From Pseudaminobacter sp047739745 (GTDB lineage: Bacteria; Pseudomonadota; Alphaproteobacteria; Rhizobiales; Rhizobiaceae), in NCBI RefSeq assembly GCF_047739745.1, contig NZ_JBLLVA010000001.1, positions 310,001 through 374,000 of the forward strand: a DNA stretch of 64,000 bases. The letters run 5' to 3'. Below are positions 25,783 to 34,509 of the stretch, piece after piece. The notes beneath the pieces are model-generated. The model did not search any database, was not told the DNA's origin, and was given only the letters and a program-made list of their open reading frames with translations. The translations under genes and the position numbers were made by a program. Position 1 is the first letter of the stretch. Every line of letters begins with the position of its first letter.

Positions 25783-28229
25783 GCCCTCAGCCTTTCATTC
25801 TGCGGGTCCCAGAGCGGCTTGTCTTCCTGCACCACCGCCGGGAAAGCCTCGCCGAAAATCTCGACTTCGACTTCGGTCCCCGGAACGGCGAGATCGGCGC
25901 GCAACATGCCGAGCGCGATCGACTTGTTCACCCGGTAGCCCCAGCCGCCGGATGTCGTCTCGCCGACGATCTTCCCGTCATGACGGATCGTCGACATATA
26001 AGGCGCGTCGCAGTCCCCAGCTTCGACCACCAGCGTCACAAACCGTTTGGTCGCGCCCTGCTGCTTTTCGCGTTCAAGTGCGGCTTTGCCTTTAAAGTCT
26101 GGCTTTTCCCATTTGACAAAGCGCTCAAGCCCGCCTTGCAGCACCGTGTAGTCGGTGGAAAGGTCCTGCTTCCAGGCGCGGTAGCCTTTCTCCAGCCTCA
26201 GGCTATCGAGAGCGAACATGCCGAACGGCCTCAGGCCGTGCTTCTGGCCGGCCTGCCAGACAGCGTCGAAGATGGTCGCCGTATCGTCCACCTTGGTGTG
26301 GATTTCCCAGCCAAGCTCGCCAGCGAAAGACACGCGAACGAGCTGGCACCAGCGCCCGGCGATCTGCACCGATTGGTGCGACAGCCAGGGTTGCGACAGG
26401 TCGGCATCCGTGACTTCGGCCAGAATGGCGCGCGAATTCGGGCCGGAAAGGATCTGGCACGAAAATGCCTCGGTCATGTTTTTCAACGCGATTTGAGTCT
26501 GTTGCGGCAAATGCTTCTGAAGCCACTCGAAATCATGCCACTCGGCGGCGGCCGCGGTGATCAGGAAGAAGAAATCCTCATCCAGCGCCATGATCGACAT
26601 TTCGGTGACGATGCGGCCTTGGTCGTCGGCGAAATAAGCCAGACCGATCCGTCCCGGTTTTGGCACGGTGCCTGTAATCATAGACGACAGCCAGTCGCGC
26701 GCGCCGGGACCTTGCAGCCGGAAGCGCGAGAAGCCCGGAAGGTCGAGAATGCCGACGGCGTCGCGCACCGCCACGCATTCCTCGCGAATGCGCTGTTCCC
26801 AGGGCCCGGTTCGGGTGAAGGTCTGTGTGGAAGATTCCCAGGTGTCGTCCCCAGGCGCCGCATACCAGGTGGCGCGCTCCCAGCCATTATAGGCATCGAA
26901 CTGCGCGCCAAGCGCCGCGATACGGTCATGGATCGGCGAGAGCTTGCGGTTGCGGCCGGCCGGCCAGGCGTGGTGGGGGAAATGGATCGCATATTCGTTG
27001 CCGTAGACTTCCATGCCCTTGGCAACACAATAGTCGTGATCCGACGCGAAGCTTGTGAACCGGCGCGGATCGCAGGACCACATGTCCCATTCGGTTCGGC
27101 CCTCCGTCACCCATTCGGCCAGGACCTTGCCGGCGCCGCCGGCCTGGGCGATACCGAAGGTGAAGACGCAGGCCTCGAAGGCGTTGGGCACTCCGGGCAT
27201 CGGGCCGATCAGCGGATTGCCGTCCGGCGCGTAGGGGATGGGGCCGTTGATGATTTTCGAGAGGCCGGCCGTGCCGAGAATCGGCACCCGGGCGACCGCA
27301 TCGTTCAAATACCATTCGAGCCGCTCCAGATCGTCGGGGTAGAGCTGGAAAGAAAAATCCTCCGGCATGGGGTCGTCGGGCGTGGCCCAGTGGGCGCGGC
27401 AGTTCCTTTCATAGGGGCCGAGGTTCATGCCGTTCTTTTCCTGGCGCAGATACCAGGAAGTATCGACGTCACGCAGCAGCGGCAGCTTCCTGCCGTTCTC
27501 CCTGGACCAGGCGGCAAGCTCGGGAATTTCCTCAAAGAGAATATATTGATGGCTCATCACCATCATCGGCACCTCGCGGCCGAACAGGCGGCCGACTTCC
27601 TGTGCGCGATAGCCGGCGGCGTTGACGACATATTCGCAGCGGATTTCGCCGTGCGGTGTCGTCAGAACCCACTCGCCATTTTCGCGGCGGGCGGCAGTCA
27701 CCGGGCAGAAGCGGACTATTTTGGCGCCGAGGTCGCGCGCGCCCTTGGCCAGCGCCTGGGTGAGCTGCGCCGGATCGGTGTCGCCGTCGCTCGGATCGTA
27801 TAGTGCTCCTTGCAGGTCGTGCGTGTCGATGAAGGGATAGCGGCCGGCGATGTCATCGACGCCGACCACGTCGATTTCCATGCCCTGATAGCGACCCATG
27901 CCCTTGACCCGCTGGAATTCGCGCATGCGCTCCTTGCTATGGGCAAGCCGCAGCGACCCGGTGACGTGATAATTCATCGGGTAGTCGACCTCCTTCGCCA
28001 ATCGGCGATAGAGTTCAGTCGAGTAGCGCTGGACATTCATCAGCGACCACGACGATGAGAAGGTCGGCACGTTGCCGGCGGCATGCCAGGTGGAGCCGGA
28101 GGTCAGCTCGTTCTTCTCAAGAAGCACGCAATCGGTCCAGCCGGCCTTGGCCAGATGGTAGAGGGAGGAAACACCTACCGCACCGCCGCCGATGACCACC
28201 ACGCGCGCTGTGGATGGAATTGCCGTCAT
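25779..28229 (-). CDS. dimethylglycine/sarcosine dehydrogenase-like flavoprotein (FAD-GcvT fusion), copy 2
   Basis: This 816-residue protein has the same layout as its downstream neighbour: an N-terminal FAD domain (VVVIGGGAVGVSSLYHL) with His49 in STWHAAGN at the covalent FAD position, and C-terminal GcvT-like domains (for example FAGELGWEIH and LRLEKGYRAWKQDL). The ATG at 28229 was chosen because a strong aggagg site precedes it; the open frame runs on upstream without homology. The expected reaction is oxidative N-demethylation with methyl transfer to tetrahydrofolate. It is the first gene of a two-gene operon and lies 74 bases after the XRE-cupin regulator gene, on the same strand. Confidence 0.9.
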   Translation of the reverse strand: MTAIPSTARVVVIGGGAVGVSSLYHLAKAGWTDCVLLEKNELTSGSTWHAAGNVPTFSSSWSLMNVQRYSTELYRRLAKEVDYPMNYHVTGSLRLAHSKERMREFQRVKGMGRYQGMEIDVVGVDDIAGRYPFIDTHDLQGALYDPSDGDTDPAQLTQALAKGARDLGAKIVRFCPVTAARRENGEWVLTTPHGEIRCEYVVNAAGYRAQEVGRLFGREVPMMVMSHQYILFEEIPELAAWSRENGRKLPLLRDVDTSWYLRQEKNGMNLGPYERNCRAHWATPDDPMPEDFSFQLYPDDLERLEWYLNDAVARVPILGTAGLSKIINGPIPYAPDGNPLIGPMPGVPNAFEACVFTFGIAQAGGAGKVLAEWVTEGRTEWDMWSCDPRRFTSFASDHDYCVAKGMEVYGNEYAIHFPHHAWPAGRNRKLSPIHDRIAALGAQFDAYNGWERATWYAAPGDDTWESSTQTFTRTGPWEQRIREECVAVRDAVGILDLPGFSRFRLQGPGARDWLSSMITGTVPKPGRIGLAYFADDQGRIVTEMSIMALDEDFFFLITAAAAEWHDFEWLQKHLPQQTQIALKNMTEAFSCQILSGPNSRAILAEVTDADLSQPWLSHQSVQIAGRWCQLVRVSFAGELGWEIHTKVDDTATIFDAVWQAGQKHGLRPFGMFALDSLRLEKGYRAWKQDLSTDYTVLQGGLERFVKWEKPDFKGKAALEREKQQGATKRFVTLVVEAGDCDAPYMSTIRHDGKIVGETTSGGWGYRVNKSIALGMLRADLAVPGTEVEVEIFGEAFPAVVQEDKPLWDPQNERLRA

Positions 28230-28303
28230 TCGTTCCTCCTCACTGTTCGTTGCCGAGCTATCGGCTTCCGGAAACCGCTCTCCGTTCCAGCCGGTCGTAC
28301 CGC

Positions 28304-28906
28304 TCAATAGACGGGCGGCGAGACCACCCAGATCACCACCGCAGGCTCGGCGCCCGGATTTTTCCAGCGAAACCGCTTGCCGCCGAAGCGGAAGCTGTCA
28401 CCCTCGGTCAGCCGATGCCAATTTCCGTCAATCTCGATGTCGAAGCGGCCGGAAACCACGTAGCCTGCCTCCTCGGTCGGGCGCATCGCCGGGGACTTCA
28501 ACTCCGCGCCGGGCGCGAATTCGGAACGCAGCATCTCGAAGCTGCCGCCGAGGTCCGGTGAAAGAAGCTCCTCGATAAGTCCGGATTCGCTTGTCCCGAG
28601 CAGGCGACGGCGACCCGCGCGCACGACAACGCCACGTTCGGTCTCGTCTGGCACCTCATGGCCGAAGAACAGGCTGACCGGCACACCGAACACGTCGGCA
28701 AGCGCTCGCAAGTCGCCGATGGACGGCCGGGAGAGTCCGCGCTCGACCTGGCTCATCCAGCCGACCGAGCGCCCCAGCCGCAGCGCAATCTCCGATAGTG
28801 TCAATCCGCGCGACTTGCGCAGCGCCCGCACGTCGCGGGCCAGCAGCATGTCAGCGCTGACGGGCTGGCTTTCGGCGGAACTCTGGCGAAGAAGGGAAGC
28901 GGGCAT
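28304..28906 (-). CDS. XRE family transcriptional regulator with cupin sensor domain
   Basis: This 200-residue regulator has an N-terminal helix-turn-helix (VRALRKSRGLTLSEIALRLGRSVGWMSQVERGLSRPS, about residues 25-62) and a C-terminal cupin (GYVVSGRFDIEIDG and RFRWKNPG). This design is used by PuuR-type regulators of polyamine and amine catabolism. It is directly upstream of, and in line with, the two demethylating flavoproteins, so it probably controls them. The ATG at 28906 was chosen from domain limits; a longer form starting near 28965 is possible. An AT-rich inverted repeat lies exactly at the start. Confidence 0.87.
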   Translation of the reverse strand: MPASLLRQSSAESQPVSADMLLARDVRALRKSRGLTLSEIALRLGRSVGWMSQVERGLSRPSIGDLRALADVFGVPVSLFFGHEVPDETERGVVVRAGRRRLLGTSESGLIEELLSPDLGGSFEMLRSEFAPGAELKSPAMRPTEEAGYVVSGRFDIEIDGNWHRLTEGDSFRFGGKRFRWKNPGAEPAVVIWVVSPPVY

Positions 28907-28927
28907 GAAAATTCTTTCTGGAATTTC
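28907..28927. promoter_or_regulatory. inverted repeat at the XRE-cupin gene start, candidate operator
   Basis: GAAAATTC (28907-28914) and GAATTTC (28921-28927) form an AT-rich inverted repeat with a six-base centre, directly before the regulator's start codon and in the divergent space shared with the nitroreductase gene. The position fits autoregulation, but no binding motif for this regulator group is known to me. Confidence 0.4.
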
Positions 28928-29066
28928 ATCGTGTGCCCAGTGCGTGAAAAAATCAAGCTTCATTTCATGCAGCTCAGGTATAGCTTGCGACATGCGGCTG
29001 GCTGGTGCAAATGCTGCACTGCGGCGAATGGCTTCTGGTTTGCAGCCGCATCGGAAAGGAACTTCC

Positions 29067-29777
29067 ATGCTGTCACGAGGAACCGTGGCCACTTCTGGCG
29101 ACATCAGCGAGACTGCCGACGAGGCCATTCTCTCTCGCCGTTCGGTGCGGGCGTTTCTGCCGACGCCGGTGGATGAGAGGACAATCCGGGACATACTGCA
29201 GGTAGCGGCGCGCGCGCCGTCCGGCACCAACATGCAGCCCTGGAAAGTCTACGTCACAACCGGTGAAACCAAGCAGCGAATTGCCGACGCGATTCTCAAT
29301 TCCGGCATTCGCGCCGAGAAAGCCGTCTGGGACGAATACAAATATTATCCGGATCAGTTCTTCGAACCGTATCTGCAACGGCGTCGGGAGAACGGCTTCG
29401 GCCTCTACAGCGTGCTCGGCATCGGACGTCGCGAGGTCGAGCGCATGCGTGCGCAGCACGACCGCAACTTCATCTTCTTCGATGCACCGGTCGGCATGAT
29501 CTTCACCATCGATCGGCGGCTGAATATGGGATCATGGGTCGATTACGGGATGTTCCTGCAAAACATCATGATCGCGGCGCGGGCGAGGGGCCTGCACACC
29601 TGCCCGCAGGCGGCATTCGCGCCCTACCATCGCCAGATCAGGCCGATCCTCGATATTCCCGACGAGGAAATCGTCGTCTGCGGCATGGCGCTCGGCCATG
29701 AAGACACGTCGAAGCCGGAAAGCACCTTCCGCACCGGCCGTGCACCGCTGGAGGAGTGGGTGACGTTCAGGAAATGA
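29067..29777 (+). CDS. nitroreductase family protein
   Basis: This is an FMN-dependent oxidoreductase of the nitroreductase fold, 236 residues. The FMN-phosphate region AILSRRSVRAFLPTPVDERTIRDIL, the segment AARAPSGTNMQPWKVYV and the C-terminal VVCGMALGHED are the family hallmarks. Natural substrates of such proteins range from quinones to nitro compounds; none can be assigned. The ATG at 29067 follows a ggaaagga site. It is divergent from the XRE-cupin regulator, so it may be under the same control. Confidence 0.9.
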   Translation: MLSRGTVATSGDISETADEAILSRRSVRAFLPTPVDERTIRDILQVAARAPSGTNMQPWKVYVTTGETKQRIADAILNSGIRAEKAVWDEYKYYPDQFFEPYLQRRRENGFGLYSVLGIGRREVERMRAQHDRNFIFFDAPVGMIFTIDRRLNMGSWVDYGMFLQNIMIAARARGLHTCPQAAFAPYHRQIRPILDIPDEEIVVCGMALGHEDTSKPESTFRTGRAPLEEWVTFRK

Positions 29778-29783
29778 GCGAAC

Positions 29784-29841
29784 GGTGAATGGTGAAAATG
29801 CTTGCTGCTCACGGCAGCCAAGTGTCTCTTCACCATTCACC
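29784..29841. terminator. large hairpin after the nitroreductase gene
   Basis: Perfect 13-bp arms GGTGAATGGTGAA (29784-29796) and TTCACCATTCACC (29829-29841) enclose a loop that itself contains GCTG/GCAGC pairing. It begins seven bases after the stop codon. No T tract follows, so factor-independent termination is uncertain; it may stabilise or end the transcript. Confidence 0.5.
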
Positions 29842-29956
29842 ATTGCCTTGGCGGGCCCGTGAGCAGCGGCCGTCCGATGTGTTCCCAAGTTGGCTTGCCC
29901 GCTTGCCGCGCCGTCTTTATCACTGTCGAACCTCGTACCACCCGGTTCGCTAGCTC

Positions 29957-32461
29957 GTGAGACGCCCAAACAGCATGTTGTTCGATATTTTGCGACGCCT
30001 TGCCCTCCTGGTTCTGCTGGCGTCGATGGCCGCAAGCTACCCTCTCGTCGCGAACGCGCAGCAACCGGCTGCTGTGGGGGCGGACACCGACGCCACGGCC
30101 GGGGGTGTCGTCGATACGCAACGGCAGGCGATCGACATGCTCACGGTAAAAGTCGACGTTATCGAGAAGGAGATAAATGCAAGCGACGAGAATGAAGAGG
30201 GTCTCGTCAAGGCGCGCGCGGAGCTGGAAACGATCGACAAGGCGCTGCTGGACAGCGGTCTCGCCTTTCGTCCTCGCCTGAGCGAAATCAACTCACGCAT
30301 CGAACAGCTTGGCCCACCACCCGGGGAGGGGCAACCGCCGGAGCCGGAGCTGGTGGCGAAGGAGCGCCAGGCGCTCGCCACCGAAAAGGCGGAAATCAAC
30401 GTCCTTCTTGGCAATGCGGAGGATCTATCGGTCCGGGTCAACGGACTGGTCAACCAGATCGCGACGCTGCGGCGCGATCTTTTCACCAATATGCTCACTA
30501 GGCGCTATCAGCTCCGTGAAGCGTTCAGCGGTGAAGTCGGGTCGGCGGCCCAGCAGGAACTTGGCACGCTTTATAGGGCCGTTTCGTCCTGGTTGCGATT
30601 TGTCGTCCAGTTCAAACACCAAGCGGTGCTGACGGCCACCTTCCTGGCGCTTTTGGCCGCGGCCATCCTGCAATTTGGCGGCAAGCGCCTCTTCCGCAGT
30701 TTGGTCGACCGCAACCCGGCGATCGAGGAGCCTTCCTATCTCAGCCGGCTCTCGGTTGCCTTCTGGTCGACCCTGCTGCCGAGCATCGCGGTCAGTGTGT
30801 TCCTGAATTCCACGATCGGTCTCTACAACTATTTCAACGTGCTGCGCGGCGATATCGGGGTGTTCCTCAACGGCGTCAGCGTGGTCATTTTCGTTTCCTT
30901 CTTCGTCAATCGCCTCAGCCATGCGGTGCTCTCGCCCGATATGCCCGCGTGGCGGCTGCTTCCGATCGAATCGCGCCCGGCTCGAATTCTGATCTGGTTA
31001 CTGACCGCCATGGCATTGGTGGTCGGGGTCGATTTTCTGATGGGGGTTGTCAGCGACACGCTGAGTTCGCCGCTTTCCGTCACCATCCTGAAGAGTCTGA
31101 TCGCCGCGATTACCGTCGGCGTGCTGCTGATCCTCATCGGCTCCGTCAAGCCATTTGCCGACAAGGATGGAGAGCCGCGTCCATGGCCCGCGACCTTGCG
31201 CTTTCTCTTTTATTTCCTGGGGGCGACGACGATTGTCTCCGCACTTCTGGGCTATGTCAGCTTCGCGCAGTTCGTCTCAAGGCAGATCGTCATAACCGGC
31301 GCGATGCTGGCGACAGCCTATATCGGCTTTCTGTCCTCTCGCGCCATAGCCAGGGAAGGCAGCTTTGCCGATACCTCGATCGGTCACCGGCTGAAGGGAC
31401 GCTACGACACGGAAGAAGCGGTGCTGGACCAGCTCGGCCTTGCCGCCAGCCTTCTCATAAATATCCTGATCGTCGTCGTCTTCCTGCCCCTGGTTTTGTT
31501 TCAGTGGGGGTTCCAGCCCGGTGACATCGCCACCTGGCTGAACAAACTTGCAACCGGGTTCCAGATCGGCAGCTTCTCCTTCTCGCCGCTTGCCATCCTT
31601 ACGGGCCTGCTCGTCTTTGCGCTCGGCTATTTCGTCACAAGGTGGTTTCAGGGTTGGCTCGACGGATCCGTGATGGCGCGCGGCAAGGTCGATGCCGGCG
31701 TGCGCAACTCGATCCGCACGATCGTCGGCTATGCCGGCCTTGCACTGGCCACCCTGATCGCCATATCGGCCGCAGGTATCAACCTGTCCAGTCTGGCGCT
31801 GATTGCCGGCGGTCTCTCCCTCGGCATCGGTTTTGGCTTGCAGAATGTCGTGTCGAACTTCGTTTCGGGCCTGATCCTGCTGGCCGAGCGCCCGTTCAAG
31901 GCCGGTGACTGGATCGTCGCCGGTACGGTCACCGGCACGGTCAAGAAAATCAGCGTGCGCGCTACCGAGATCGAGACGTTCCAGCGTCAGACAGTCATCC
32001 TGCCCAATTCCGAGCTGATCAACAGCGCCGTCGGCAACTGGACGCATCGCAACAAGCTTGGGCGCATCGATATCAAGGTAAACGTCGCCTACGATTCAGA
32101 TGCAAAGCGCGCGCATGAGATCATGCTGGAGATCACGCGCGGTCATCCAATGGTGCTGAAGAATCCGGAACCCTTTGTGCTTTTCGCCAATTTCGGCCCG
32201 GCGGCGCTCGAATTCGAGATTCGCGCCTTTCTTTCCGATATCGTGAACAGCAATTCGGTCCAGAACGACATCCGCTTTTCGGTCGTGGAGGCCTTTGCCG
32301 AGGAAGGTATTGCCATTCCCTCGACGGCGCGTTTCATCATGCCACACGAGGAGGAGCTTGCGGACGAGCCTAAAGCTGAGCTTGACCAAGGCAAGCGCAC
32401 GGAGCCGGAAGAGCAGGTCGGCCGTGTCAGGCGAAATCGAAGAAAGGTCGACCCCGATTAA
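29957..32461 (+). CDS. DUF3772/MscS family mechanosensitive channel
   Basis: This is a large 834-residue member of the MscS family. After a signal peptide (hydrophobic stretch, then ANAQQ cleavage-like site near residue 38) comes a periplasmic coiled-coil domain of the DUF3772 type (about 40-200), then many membrane helices, and a C-terminal MscS core (about 590-800) with the pore helix GLSLGIGFGLQNVVSNFVSGLILLAERPFKAGDW and the beta domain (VILPNSELINSAVGNW). It should open under membrane tension and release solutes. The GTG at 29957 is given; an in-frame ATG at 29975 is equally possible. The last 40 residues are highly charged. Confidence 0.9.
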   Translation: MRRPNSMLFDILRRLALLVLLASMAASYPLVANAQQPAAVGADTDATAGGVVDTQRQAIDMLTVKVDVIEKEINASDENEEGLVKARAELETIDKALLDSGLAFRPRLSEINSRIEQLGPPPGEGQPPEPELVAKERQALATEKAEINVLLGNAEDLSVRVNGLVNQIATLRRDLFTNMLTRRYQLREAFSGEVGSAAQQELGTLYRAVSSWLRFVVQFKHQAVLTATFLALLAAAILQFGGKRLFRSLVDRNPAIEEPSYLSRLSVAFWSTLLPSIAVSVFLNSTIGLYNYFNVLRGDIGVFLNGVSVVIFVSFFVNRLSHAVLSPDMPAWRLLPIESRPARILIWLLTAMALVVGVDFLMGVVSDTLSSPLSVTILKSLIAAITVGVLLILIGSVKPFADKDGEPRPWPATLRFLFYFLGATTIVSALLGYVSFAQFVSRQIVITGAMLATAYIGFLSSRAIAREGSFADTSIGHRLKGRYDTEEAVLDQLGLAASLLINILIVVVFLPLVLFQWGFQPGDIATWLNKLATGFQIGSFSFSPLAILTGLLVFALGYFVTRWFQGWLDGSVMARGKVDAGVRNSIRTIVGYAGLALATLIAISAAGINLSSLALIAGGLSLGIGFGLQNVVSNFVSGLILLAERPFKAGDWIVAGTVTGTVKKISVRATEIETFQRQTVILPNSELINSAVGNWTHRNKLGRIDIKVNVAYDSDAKRAHEIMLEITRGHPMVLKNPEPFVLFANFGPAALEFEIRAFLSDIVNSNSVQNDIRFSVVEAFAEEGIAIPSTARFIMPHEEELADEPKAELDQGKRTEPEEQVGRVRRNRRKVDPD

Positions 32462-32589
32462 GGGAGCCCCTTTGCCGATTGTGGCATGAACGTGTCATTC
32501 AGTTGCCGTTCAGGCTTTGAACTCTATAAGATCACTGCAAAAGGCGGGAACGCCTTGCAAATGGCAACAGAGGCGGTGGAAGCACCGAC

Positions 32590-32859
32590 ATGGCAATGAT
32601 GAGATCTCTTCTTGCGGCCGTTGCTCTTGTGGCGGTGGGCAATACGGCTTTCGGCGCAAGCGCCATCAACAAGGACGCCGAGCCGCACACGCTGGTCGTG
32701 ACCGAGGGCGGCAGCAAGACCGAACTGGCGCTGGCTGGCGGGGAGACCGTCGAATTCTGCCCGAGCGGCTGTTTCGTGACCATGCCGAACGGCGATCGCG
32801 AAGTGCTGACCGGTAGCGAGACCGTCGAAATTTCGGGCGGTGTCGCCCGCATCAAGTAA
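32590..32859 (+). CDS. small exported protein of unknown function
   Basis: This 89-residue protein has a clear signal peptide (MAMMRSLLAAVALVAVGNTAFGASA) and a mature part of about 65 residues made of beta-strand-like segments, with two cysteines in FCPSGCFVTMPNGD that could form a disulfide or bind metal. I do not recognise the family by name. A ribosome site (gaggcggtgg) precedes the start, and a clear terminator follows at 32891, so it is a single-gene transcript. Confidence 0.75.
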   Translation: MAMMRSLLAAVALVAVGNTAFGASAINKDAEPHTLVVTEGGSKTELALAGGETVEFCPSGCFVTMPNGDREVLTGSETVEISGGVARIK

Positions 32860-32890
32860 TCACCGACAGCAATGCTGGGAAATACGTCAA

Positions 32891-32917
32891 GGCCGGGCGC
32901 ATTGCCCGGCCTTTTAT
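32891..32917 (+). terminator. intrinsic terminator
   Basis: Perfect GC-rich arms GGCCGGGC (32891-32898) and GCCCGGCC (32904-32911) with the loop gcatt, followed by TTTTAT. It ends the transcript of the small exported protein. Confidence 0.9.
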
Positions 32918-33069
32918 AGTTTCCGGTAGCGATTGTTTAACGACGCTGCGGATTTTCACCCTCGTCTGCCGCCAAATCCGCCGAGCTTAACCTTCTGTAG
33001 CTCTGTGCCGGCTACACCGCTCTTCAAGACGCCGGGAAACGGCGCGGCAACAACAGGCGGGGCTGAGGC

Positions 33070-34509
33070 ATGGATGCTCGATCTGATAACGTTGCGATTC
33101 CGCTTGCCGTCGATCTCGACGGCACGCTGATCGCCAGCGATTTGCTGTGGGAAGGGCTGTTTCTGCTGTTGCGGAAGAACCCGGCCTATTTTTTCCTCGT
33201 TCCCTTCTGGCTGATTGGCGGGCCCGCCCGGTTGAAGCAGGAGATCGCCGCGCGGGTGGATATCGACGCGGCGTCATTGCCCTACCGCGAGGCGGTTGTC
33301 GCCCGCCTGCGCAAGGAGCATGCGGCCGGACGCCGGATCGTGCTCGCGACAGGAACGCCGCGCAAGTTCGCCGAAGCGATCGCGGCCCATCTCGGATTAT
33401 TCGATATGGTACTGGCGACCGACGGGCTTGAGAACCTGACTTCGGGGCGCAAACGCGCGGCGCTCATCGCCGCCTTTGGCGATGGCGGTTTCGATTATGC
33501 GGGAAACAGCCGCCATGATCTCAAGGTCTTCGACGCGGCGCGGGAGGCGATCGTCGTTGCACCAGACCGCAAAGCGGCGCGCTGGCAAGCGAGGCATGGC
33601 TGTGAAGTCGTTCCCGGAGCGAAGCCGAACGTTCGAACGATCCTGAAGATGCTGAGGGTGCATCAGTGGCTGAAGAATTCGCTGATCGCCGTGCCGGTCG
33701 CGCTGTCGCACGAATATCTCGATGGGCAAATGCTGATTGCCTGTGCACTGGCGTTCATATCGTTCTGTGCGGCCGCCTCGGCGATATACATTATCAACGA
33801 CTTCTTCGACCTGGCGCTCGACCGCGCCCATCCGACCAAGCGCAACCGGCCCTTCGCCAGCGGTGCGCTCTCGGTTCCATTCGGCCTGGTTTCGGTGGCT
33901 GTGCTTCTCGCCATCAGTCTCGGTACGTCGCTGTTTCTGCCGGTGGAATTCTTCGGCGTGCTTTGCCTGTACCTGGTGGCGACCACCGCCTATTCGCTGG
34001 CCGTCAAGCGCATGCTGCTCATCGACGTCTTGATGCTTGCCGGGCTCTATACGGTTCGCGTCCTTGCCGGAACGGTCGCGACTGGAGTGGATGAATCGTT
34101 CTGGCTGTTGGCCTTTTCCATCTTCTTCTTCCTGTCGCTGGCATTGGTGAAGCGCTATGTCGAATTGCGATCCTCGACGATCTCGATGGGTGAGCGCATC
34201 GCGGGACGCGGCTACCGTGCCGAGGACCAGGAAATCGTCGCCCAGGCCGGCATGGCATCCGCCTTCTCGGCAGCATTGGTGCTGGCGCTCTATATCGACA
34301 GTTCGGCGGTGCGCGAACTCTATCCACACCCCTGGCTGGTATGGCCGCTGGCACCGCTCGTGCTCTATCTCACGATGCGCGCCTGGATACTGGCGCGCCG
34401 CGACGAGATGCATGACGATCCGGTGGTCTTCATCATTCGCGACTGGCGCAGCCAGATCGTCACTGTGATGGGCGCGGCCTTGCTGTTTGGTGCAAGATGG
34501 GCCGGCTGA
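33070..34509 (+). CDS. HAD-UbiA fusion: polyprenyl-phosphate pentosyl transferase candidate
   Basis: This is a 479-residue fusion. Residues about 10-185 are a HAD phosphatase domain (DLDGT at 15-19, LATGTPRKFAEA, YAGNSRHDLKVFDAA). Residues about 195-475 are a UbiA-type membrane prenyl transferase with the first aspartate motif in NDFFDLALDRAHPTKRNRPFASG and LLIDVLMLAGLYTVRVLAG later. UbiA proteins beside a DprE1-like oxidase resemble mycobacterial Rv3806c, which joins decaprenyl phosphate to phosphoribosyl pyrophosphate; the HAD domain could remove the 5-phosphate afterwards. The next gene overlaps by 13 bases. Substrate assignment is inference from context. Confidence 0.82.
   Translation: MDARSDNVAIPLAVDLDGTLIASDLLWEGLFLLLRKNPAYFFLVPFWLIGGPARLKQEIAARVDIDAASLPYREAVVARLRKEHAAGRRIVLATGTPRKFAEAIAAHLGLFDMVLATDGLENLTSGRKRAALIAAFGDGGFDYAGNSRHDLKVFDAAREAIVVAPDRKAARWQARHGCEVVPGAKPNVRTILKMLRVHQWLKNSLIAVPVALSHEYLDGQMLIACALAFISFCAAASAIYIINDFFDLALDRAHPTKRNRPFASGALSVPFGLVSVAVLLAISLGTSLFLPVEFFGVLCLYLVATTAYSLAVKRMLLIDVLMLAGLYTVRVLAGTVATGVDESFWLLAFSIFFFLSLALVKRYVELRSSTISMGERIAGRGYRAEDQEIVAQAGMASAFSAALVLALYIDSSAVRELYPHPWLVWPLAPLVLYLTMRAWILARRDEMHDDPVVFIIRDWRSQIVTVMGAALLFGARWAG

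Noticed and set aside
23698..27803. Long plus-strand open frames (up to 679 residues) opposite the two flavoprotein genes
   Set aside because: They are antisense shadows of GC-rich coding sequence: Arg/His/Gly-rich composition, no domains and no ribosome sites, while the minus strand encodes clear FAD-GcvT proteins.
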